A stretch of 64,000 nt of DNA from Antilocapra americana (taxonomy: Eukaryota; Chordata; Mammalia; Artiodactyla; Antilocapridae). Position numbers and translations under genes: made by a program. Within the stretch, counting starts at the first letter, position 1. The number at the start of each line of letters is the position of its first letter. The stretch covers positions 6,353,685-6,417,684 of the forward strand of contig ML664152.1 in the NCBI GenBank assembly GCA_007570785.1. Direction: 5' to 3'. Of this stretch, positions 56,293-64,000 are shown in pieces. Below the pieces are notes generated by a model. The model saw only the letters and a program-made list of their open reading frames with translations, did no database searches and was not told the DNA's origin.

Positions 56293-57319
56293 AGGCTTGA
56301 GGTCCCTGGCCTCCATCCTTCTAGAGGTAGCCTTGCTCTTTCCCACCCAACCTCCCTGCCTCCCTTCTTTCCTGCAGCCTGTATGTTCTGGCATTCGCTC
56401 CACAACTGGTCTTGCTTTCAGAGCCAGGGATACACCCCAGTGTGAGGGGGGCCCTGAGGGTGTCACGTGGGAGCTGGAGCTGGCTTTGATCCTCATGGAC
56501 CCTTCCCCACTAGGGCCTCTGAATGCCACGACAGCAAGTTCCCAGTTCGCCTATCCTCTAAGCAGACTTTGCAATCCTGCTTTTTACCCAGAACTATTCT
56601 ATTTCAGAAGAATCATGAGCACGAACAAACTTAAAACTCCACTTCATACCTCAGTGTAGTTTTGAAAAGTTCGCCCGCAAGTAGGAGGATCACAATAATG
56701 ATGAGCCCTTAAAAATGCATGAAGCCTCCCAGGTACAAGCCAAGAATGGTAACAGAATCTGCGGGCGGGACCTCTGGTATCCAGCTCACATTACTTATTT
56801 AGAGTTGTTCCTGGTTGCCGTTTGGGAGTGAAGATTCATTTACCAAGAGGGGTTTGTTTATGAGCTTTCATTACCACTGCAACATTAATATTAAACTGGA
56901 AAAACGTTAGATCTGGTCGGGCTTGGGTGTGGGCAGACTACACACTTCCCTTTGTAAGGAGCTCTTTGATGCTGTAGTGTCCTTGCAAGTCTGTGTGGTT
57001 TTTAAGTGAAATTGCCAGAACTCAAGGTAAGCATCCTTGGCTTCTTACTTTTGCATCAATCTCCAGCTCCATCCAAGCACAGACATCAAACCTTGTTAGA
57101 GCTTGATGAAAGTTCCTTTTTATATGTCCCCAGAGGAGCCTGGAGCCCCCAGAGACCTTGCTTCACTGTCATTCTGTATGAATTTTTTGTGAAAGTGTGC
57201 ACATGTTCTCACACTTGCTGACGAATAAAGAATTGTCCAGCAGGGAGAAGAAAACTATTGGAATGTGCTTTGGAGTCCCACGCTCCCCCAAATGCATTCA
57301 TTTGTCCCTTTGTATCCCT

Positions 57320-58985
57320 AAACTTTTTTTTCTGTTCATTTTTTAAAATTTATTTATTTTAGTTGGAGGCTAATTACTTTACAATATTGTAGTGGTTTGC
57401 CATACATGGACATGAATCACCCATGGGTGTACATGTGTTCCCCATCCTGAACCCCTCTCCCACCCCCTCCCCATCCCATCCCTCTGGGTCATCCCAGTGC
57501 ACCAGCCCTGAGCATTTGTCTCCTGCATCGAACCTGGACTGGCAATCCATTTCACATATGATAATATACATGTTTCAATGCTATTCTCTCAGATCATCCC
57601 ATCCTCGCCTTCTCCCACAGAGTCCAAAAGATTGTTGTATACATCTGTGTCTCATTTTCTGTCTTGCATATAGGGTTATCGTTATCATCCTTCTAAATTC
57701 CATATATATGTGTTAGTATTCTGTATTGGTGTTTTTATTTCTGGCTTACTTCACTCTGTATAATGGGCTCCAGTTTCATCCACCTCATTAGAACTGATTC
57801 AAATGTATTATTTTTAATGGCTGAGTAATATTCCATTGTGTATATGTACCACTGCTTTCTTATCCATTTGTCTGTTGATGGACATCTAGGTTGCTTCCAT
57901 GTCCTGGCTATTATAAGCAGTGCTATGATGAACATTGGGTACATGTGTCTCTTTCAATTCTGATTTCCCCAGTGTGTATGCCCAGTAGTGGGATTGCTGG
58001 GTCATATGGCAGATCTGTTCCCAATTTTTTAAGGAATCTCCACACTGTTCTCCATAGAGGCTGTACTAGTTTGCATTCCCACCAACAGTGTAAGAGGGTT
58101 CTCGTTTCTCCACACCCTCTCCAGCATTTATTGCTTGTAGACTTTTGGATAACAGCCATTCTGACCAGCGTGAGATGGTACCTCATTGTGGTTTTGATTT
58201 GCATTTCTCTGATAATGAGTGATGTTGAGCATCTTTTCATGTGTTTGTTAGCCATTTGTATGTCTTCTTTGGAGAAATGTCTGTTTAGTTCTTTGGCCCA
58301 CTTTTTGATTGGGTCGTTTATTTTTCTGGAATGGAGCTGCAGGAGTTGCTTGTATATTTTTGAGATTAATTGTGTGTCTGTTGCTTCATTGGCTATTATT
58401 TTCTCCCATTCTGAAGGCTGCCTTTTCACCTTGTTTTTAGTTTCCTTTTTTGTGCAGAAGCTTTTAATTTTAATTATGTCCCATTTGTTTATTTTTGCTT
58501 TTATTTCCAATATTCTGGCAGGTGGGTCATAGAGGATCCTGCTGTGATCTATGTCGAAGAGTGTTTTGCCTATGTTTTCCTCTAGGAGTTTTATAGTTTC
58601 TGGTCTTACATTTAGATCTTTAATCCATTTTGAGTTTATTTTTGTGTATGGTGTTAGAAAGCATTCTAGTTTCATTCTTTTACAAGTGGTTGACCATTTT
58701 TCCCAGCACCACTTGTTAAAGAGATTGTCTTTTCTCCATTGTATATTCTTGCCTCCTCTGTCAAAGATAAGATGTCCATAGGTACATGGGTTTATCTCTG
58801 GGCTTTCTATTTTGTTCTATTGATCTATATTTCTGTCCTTGTGCCAGGACCATACTGTCTTGATGACTGTGGCTATGTAGTAGAGCCTGAAGTCAGGCAG
58901 GTTGATTCCTCCAGTTCCATTCTTCTTTCTCAAGATTGCTTTGTCTATTTGAGGCTTTTTGTATTTCCATACAAACTGTGAAATT
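57320..58985 (-). pseudogene. L1 3' half: 3' UTR and ORF2 C-terminal region
   Basis: The antisense L1 3' end starts in an A/T-rich tail ('atttatttattttagttgga'). The minus strand then reads as ORF2 over 57735-58675: [20 protein letters not shown], then [20 protein letters not shown], then [20 protein letters not shown] and [11 protein letters not shown], ending in the [20 protein letters not shown] tail. A 250-codon stretch is still open, the best-preserved L1 frame in the window. The 5' truncation lies near 58985. The order of segments is normal and serves as the reference for the scrambled copy at 6426-7140. Confidence 0.9.
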
Positions 58986-59959
58986 ATTTATTATAGTTCT
59001 GAAGTGCTTGACCAGTTTTCACAGATGAACCACTCTCAGCTGAGACCCACTATTCTCGACTGCAGACTTTCTTTTCCCAGGGTGTGTGTGGCCAGTGGCC
59101 AGAACCCTCATTGCAGCCAGCTTCACAGAGTGTGAGTCCGTGACACATTTCCTGAGTTGATCCATTCTCATTCTGTGCTGGGAATGATTTTGCCATTTTC
59201 TTCCAAAGCTAAAGTGCGTTCAAACATCACATGTGAGTCTGAACAGATAGAGAAAGTTCAGGAGGTTTTGCTTTCCTGATAGGCTGCTGGGCCGGGGGTG
59301 GGGGTGGGGGGCATGTGTCCTGGTTTTCAGCTAAAAAGAAGCACATTTAACACAGCAGTTTTCGCACAATGGGGCCGGGCAGGGCTGAAGGCCGCCAGGG
59401 TGGAGGATGACAATCTCTGAGCTCACATCTGCTGATGGATGTTGGGGTCACCAGGGGAGTCTGTGCTGGCTTGCAGCCCACAGCCAGGAGTTGTCCCAGC
59501 ACCAGTGAGCAGAGTTAACCACCGATAGAGAAATGGATGCCAAGTTATTTAGTCTGAACTTTTGAGGATGTTAGTGGCACCGACAGTCCCCAGAGGGCAG
59601 TGCTGGGAGGATGAGAAATGGCCCATTATGTCAAATAATAAGGCATAACTTGGAAATAATGGCTAAATCGCCTCTCATCCTTCAGGGCATGAGTCAGTGC
59701 AGTGCCTGGGCTCTGGCGGTGGGGAGGGTGGGGTGAAAGGTGTGGCTCGACGCCCAGGTGGTGCAGAGGCCCCCAGGCAGGTGGACTGTCGAGGGTAAAG
59801 GGCCAGCTCACAGCTGCAGTCATAACCCAGACCCCTTTGCCACTGCCCTGCAACTCAGTGACCTTGACCTTTCTCCGTATGTATCTCTGTGTCTCTCACA
59901 GTCATCTCTCCAGGTCCTGCGTCTCCATGACATCCATCTGCTTCCCTCTGGCCATGTTC

Positions 59960-60075
59960 CTCCGACCCCCTCCTCCCTGCCTCTCTCCTCTTTCTGTCTC
60001 TCTGCCCCCATCTCTCTTTCTTTCCCTCCCCTCTCTCTGTCTCTGTCTGTCTCTCCCTCAACCCTGTCCTCCTCT
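59960..60075. repeat. CT-rich polypyrimidine tract
   Basis: More than 100 bp almost entirely C and T on the plus strand ('tctctctttctttccctccc'). It is low complexity and explains the long serine/proline-rich open frames there. Confidence 0.9.
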
Positions 60076-60616
60076 ACCACCTCACCCCCACCCTGCCCCA
60101 TCCATCTCAGCACCATGTTGACCAGGCTGGCCAGGCAGCTCAACCTTTCTTCCCACTCATCTCACCTCATTCCCCACTCTGTCTCCCTCCAGGACTCTGA
60201 CACAAGGGCCATCATCCACCTAAGGAGCAGAGCACAGGGACTTGACCATCCAGGGAGCACAGCCGTACAATGAAAACACATGAAAGCCGGTGGCTGGAGA
60301 CAGCCCTTGGGGAGGAGGCAGGACTCAGACCCCAGGGCCTTCTTTGGGTTCCCACTGAGTTTGGGGGAGTAGTTCACATGGTTCAGGTGATTGAGAAGGT
60401 GCTAGAAGAGATGGAATTGCAGGTAGACAGGTGAGCAGGGCAGGGAGGGAAGGAGTAAGGAAGGTGGGCAGGAAGGGAGCTCTGGGGTCCCCGGGTCCTT
60501 CCCTTCAGCCTTCCCGGGGCTCCTGCTGGACTCTGCCCTTTTCTCCTACAGCCACAACATCGCTTTTCAGTATGCAGCCTCCACTCTGTCCTCACATCTC
60601 TGTCCTCTTGTCACAC

Positions 60617-60702
60617 ATGCACACACACACACACACACACAGATACAAATGCACATACAGACACAGGTGCATGCACACACAGACATGCACACACACACTC
60701 TC
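60617..60702. repeat. Imperfect CA microsatellite
   Basis: CA repeats interrupted by 'gatacaaatg' and 'gacacaggtg' units. Confidence 0.9.
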
Positions 60703-60832
60703 TCCTCTGGAAGCCAGTCAGCCTGGCTCCTGCTCTGCACTCAGCTACCTCCTAACCCCCTCCCACCTGCACTCACTGTGGTCTACCCCCTACCCCCATG
60801 CCTTTTATTTTCTGGATGAAACTTGCAATACA

Positions 60833-60932
60833 TGTACGCTAAGTTGCTTTAGTCTTGTCCCACTCTCTGCAACCCTATGGTCTGTAGCCCACTTGGAGGC
60901 TCCTCTGTCAATGGAATTCTCTACCTGGGAAG
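60833..60932 (-). mobile_element. BovA SINE fragment
   Basis: Antisense 'ctctctgcaaccctatggtc' and 'aggctcctctgtcaatggaa'. Head and tail are both missing. Confidence 0.75.
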
Positions 60933-61227
60933 CAATGGAAACCAAGCAAGAAAGAGGGAGTGAGAGAGTGGAGAGGTGGCCAGAGGAGAGCCAAGAGGGG
61001 AAGTTATAACCAAAAAAGTGAACATGAACCCCACAGTCCTGGTTTCTTGGAATCTCCCCCTACCCAGGCTGGGCAGCAGGAGTCTTTGGGTGCCCACTGT
61101 GCAGACCTGCTTCCCCAGGGAGCAGGGGACCAGGGACAAGTGACTCTGGCTTGGCCCCAACAGAAATGTTCACAGAGGCATCCTGTGAGGCCTCCAGCCC
61201 ATCCCAGCTGGGAAGACTCTCTGTGTT

Positions 61228-61805
61228 TGGGACCTGTGACCTCTGTAACAAATCACTGCAGGCTGGGTGGCTCAGAAGGACAGACATGTACTCTCTCACA
61301 GTTCTGGAGGCCAGAAGGCTGAGATCAAGGTGTCTGTGGGGTTGTGCTCCCTCCGGAATTTCAGGGAATAATCTATTCCTTATCTCTTCTGGCTTTCGGG
61401 GGCTCCAGGTGTTCCTTGGCTCGTGGTCCCATCAGTCCAACCTCTGCCTTCTCCTCTTCTTGGGCCTCAGATTCTCCTCTACTTTCTGTTTTTTTATAAG
61501 GACACATGCTTTTGGATTAGGGCTACCCAGGGGGCGCTAGTGGTAAAGAACCTTCTGCCAATGCAGGAGATAGAAGAGATGCAGTTTCAGCCTCTGGGTG
61601 GGGAAGATCCCCTGGAGAAGGATATGGCAACCCACTTCAGTGTTCTTGCCTGGAGAATCCCATGGACAGAGGAGCCTGGTGGGCTACAGTCCCTCACAAA
61701 GAGTTGGACTCTACTGAGCCACCGAGCACAATGTTATCCAGACTGTCACCCTTAATCACCACCATTAGAAATGTCATTTAGCTCCTCCCACGTGAAACAG
61801 GTGGA
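61228..61805 (+). repeat. Old mammalian repeat split by a Bov-tA SINE
   Basis: 'aacaaatcactgcaggctgg', 'ctctcacagttctggaggcc', 'aaggctgagatcaaggtgtc', 'tataaggacacatgcttttg', broken at about 61532 and resuming at about 61740 ('cacccttaatcaccaccatt'). Related to 48583-49005. Confidence 0.55.
61533..61735 (+). mobile_element. Bov-tA SINE
   Basis: Sense 'ggcgctagtggtaaagaacc', 'atggcaacccacttcagtgt', 'ggagaatcccatggacagag', 'caaagagttggactctactg'. Inserted into an older repeat. Confidence 0.88.
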
Positions 61806-61974
61806 TGGAGAGCTGGGGACTAAGGAAAGCAGATGTGTAGGTGTCTAGATTGCCAGGACAGTTTCACATTCCCCTCTCTCTAAGTGCTTGGTTGTCCATG
61901 AATCTATAGACAAATGCAGAACCTAGGAGATAGACGGATGATTAGAGAATCCAGTTTCCTAATAGGTGCTGGGA

Positions 61975-62105
61975 CTAGACCCTGGAGAAGGGAATGGCAA
62001 CCCACTCCAATATTCTTGCTTGGGAAATCCCATGGTCAGAGGAGCCTGGCAAGCTACATTCCAGGGGGTCACAAAAGAGTTGGACATGGCCTAATGAATA
62101 AAGAG
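61975..62105 (+). mobile_element. Bov-tA SINE, head-truncated
   Basis: Sense 'ctggagaagggaatggcaac', 'ccactccaatattcttgctt', 'agagttggacatggcctaat', followed by an A-rich end. Confidence 0.85.
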
Positions 62106-63807
62106 CAAATGCCTGGGACTAGCACAAGGATGGGATTTTAATGGACGTAAAGCATCTTTAATAAACAGCACTCCTCATGATCACTCTGCTACTTTCTTCC
62201 GTATCAGTGCATGAATTATTAAGAGAGCTCATTTGCAGCAGTCACACAGTTGAAAGAGCTACTCTACATGCTAATCAGAAAACACACACTGTTGAAAGGA
62301 GCTAATGAGAGCATCACACAACTTAATCAACTTTTGCCTGAAAAACTGGATCTTTCAGAGATACTGACTATTCAGAGATGCTTGGCAGGCCTGCAAGAAG
62401 CCAACACAGAAGCCCTTGTACATAAAGACATGGTGCTGAGCTGTTTTCATTATGAAGGATTTCCAATTCTCATCGTTCTTTTCCAGCTACTTTGTTCACT
62501 CCATCTAAAGCGGGAACCCCTGCAGGCAGGGGGCAGCTATCAAGGGCTTTGTCTTTCAATTTCAGACACATTCGTTCCACATAATCAAGCTCGTGAGCAT
62601 CCCGCAATCCGGCTGGGACTAAGATGCTAATACTTTTTAGGGATTTAATAAGTCCTGTTCATTCAGTGGGGAGTTGCTGAGATGGAGACCCATTCCTGAA
62701 TCTGTGACAATGCACTGCAAATATGCCAAGCACTCGGGATTCAGTTGGGTCACAGAAACAGCATAAGGCACTCTTGACCTACATTTTAAAAGAAACGTGG
62801 AGGTAAATGCCTTCCACTATTTCTCAGCATTTGAACAAAATGTTTTTAAAATGATATTAGTTATGTAAATAAATAAAAGAGCCAATTAAATCCAACGTGT
62901 TTATTGGACTCTTGGAATAAAGACATATGATCACTTTCAGGAAATTGGTGTATTAAAATTTCAAAACTGGTTCATTAGGGTCTGTTGATTCACATGCAAA
63001 AAAAATGTATTCTTCATGCTACAAAGGAATTGTTCCAGTTTATGTTTTTAACCACAGCTCCGTTAATGCTTTCATGATATTTGTTTACAAATAATTAGCA
63101 CACAATAGAAAAGGTTGAATAATACATCCACAACCATAAAAGAAGACAGAGAATTTTTAATACCACCTTCAAAAAAGGCACTAGGGACATATGGTTTTAT
63201 CTTTTTTCTTAATTAATTAGTTTTATTTTTCAGGACTAAAGCTGATACACAGATAGATATACCTTCAACATTAGGGTCTATAACAGTAAAATTCATGCCA
63301 CCATTTTTTCTAAGTCAAAGTCCAGATGCATCAAGTCAGCTAAAAGTACCTTGACTTCAGTAAGCCAAAACCAAGGTGTCACTGGGGCTGTTTTAGTGGA
63401 ATACAGGCTAAAAATATCAATGAGCTCATATATACTCACTCACTGTCACTTCATGAGATCCTGAAAAAGCCAATGGGAAAATGCTAAGTGGACTCTTGCT
63501 TCAAAAATTCCAAATAACATGACAATGTAATGCAGGGGCTCAGAAATCAACTTTGTAAATTTCCCAGAAATAAGGTCATCATCTCTCTTATACTGGGGGA
63601 AAAATATCTTAAGAAAAGCCAAAGTATTTTGAAAATCCTTATGTTCATTTATACTGCACAAAATGAATTTTCCAGTAATTTTTCAGCCTGTCTTGCTTTT
63701 GTTTCTAGTTTTCCTAACCACTGAGCAGTCTCTCCCTTCTGTTTAAATGGTTATTCTCTTTCAGTGAGTAAACCTCAATTTTAAAGATTTCTGGGATTTA
63801 CATGTTG

Positions 63808-63898
63808 GGTGTGTGTGTGGGGGGGTGAATGTGTGGTCAGTCTTGTTTGACTCTTTGCAACTCTATGGACGGTAGCCCCCCAGGCTCCTCTGGGGTTT
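63808..63898 (-). mobile_element. GT tract and BovA SINE fragment
   Basis: A short GT/G run ('gggtgtgtgtgtgggggggt') abuts an antisense BovA piece: 'gactctttgcaactctatgg', 'ccccccaggctcctctgggg'. Confidence 0.7.
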
Positions 63899-64000
63899 AA
63901 ATCACTGTCTAATTGCACACAGCTTCACTTCTTTGTCAGCACCACAACCAGCTCACTGCAGCCCTGCCGGACACAAGAGGCTCCAAAATCCTTCCAAGGA

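Noticed and set aside
59740..60273. 177-codon Ser/Pro/Leu-rich open frame
   Set aside because: It is produced by the CT-rich low-complexity tract, where stop codons are rare in any frame.
60431..61009. 192-codon open frame
   Set aside because: It runs through a CA microsatellite and a BovA fragment; there is no similarity to a protein and composition explains its length.

Overview
This is one stretch of a ruminant (bovid-type) nuclear genome. BovB LINE fragments, tRNA-derived Bov-tA/BovA SINEs, cetartiodactyl CHR-type SINEs and artiodactyl L1 tails occur throughout, a mixture diagnostic of Ruminantia. I cannot tell cattle from sheep or goat from the sequence alone.

The only gene I can support is the 3' part of DSCAM (Down syndrome cell adhesion molecule) on the + strand. 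Ten consecutive coding exons are recognised from their translation: 1207-1374, 3028-3126, 9299-9487, 11244-11534, 14917-15093, 27826-27856, 34431-34546, 41079-41228, 49416-49613 and 51132-51434. They total 1,722 nt (574 codons), join in frame with no internal stop, and all have GT donors and AG acceptors. In order they encode the end of the tenth Ig domain, fibronectin type III (FNIII) domains 5 and 6, the juxtamembrane stalk, the single transmembrane helix with a polyarginine stop-transfer, and most of the cytoplasmic tail. The window opens in the intron before the Ig10 exon. It closes more than 12.5 kb into the intron after the last exon seen, so the terminal exon (about 115 residues plus 3' UTR, by comparison with the known protein) lies outside.

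Everything else is intron, heavily colonised by retroelements. 1-9 kb has BovB and Bov-tA pieces and a 3.4-kb rearranged L1 composite (4.4-7.9 kb) that contains the only assembly gap (100 N). 9.5-27.8 kb has an L1 tail with a fold-back, CHR and Bov-tA SINEs, and a clean truncated L1 with target-site duplications at 20.0-20.5 kb. 27.9-41 kb has old repeats, an internal L1 ORF2 fragment (34.9-36.7 kb) and a MIR broken by SINEs and a tiny twin-primed L1 (37-38 kb). 41-51 kb has a head-to-head BovB pair, including a reverse transcriptase remnant. 51-64 kb has SINEs, an L1 3' half (57.3-59.0 kb), microsatellites and old repeats.

I found no second protein-coding gene, no structural RNA gene, no CRISPR array and no convincing undescribed system. 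The observations most worth a second look are the L1 composite with its flanking 17-bp direct repeat, the fold-back junctions, the 31-nt phase-changing microexon, the BovB inverted pair, and open reading frames that run from exons into introns.
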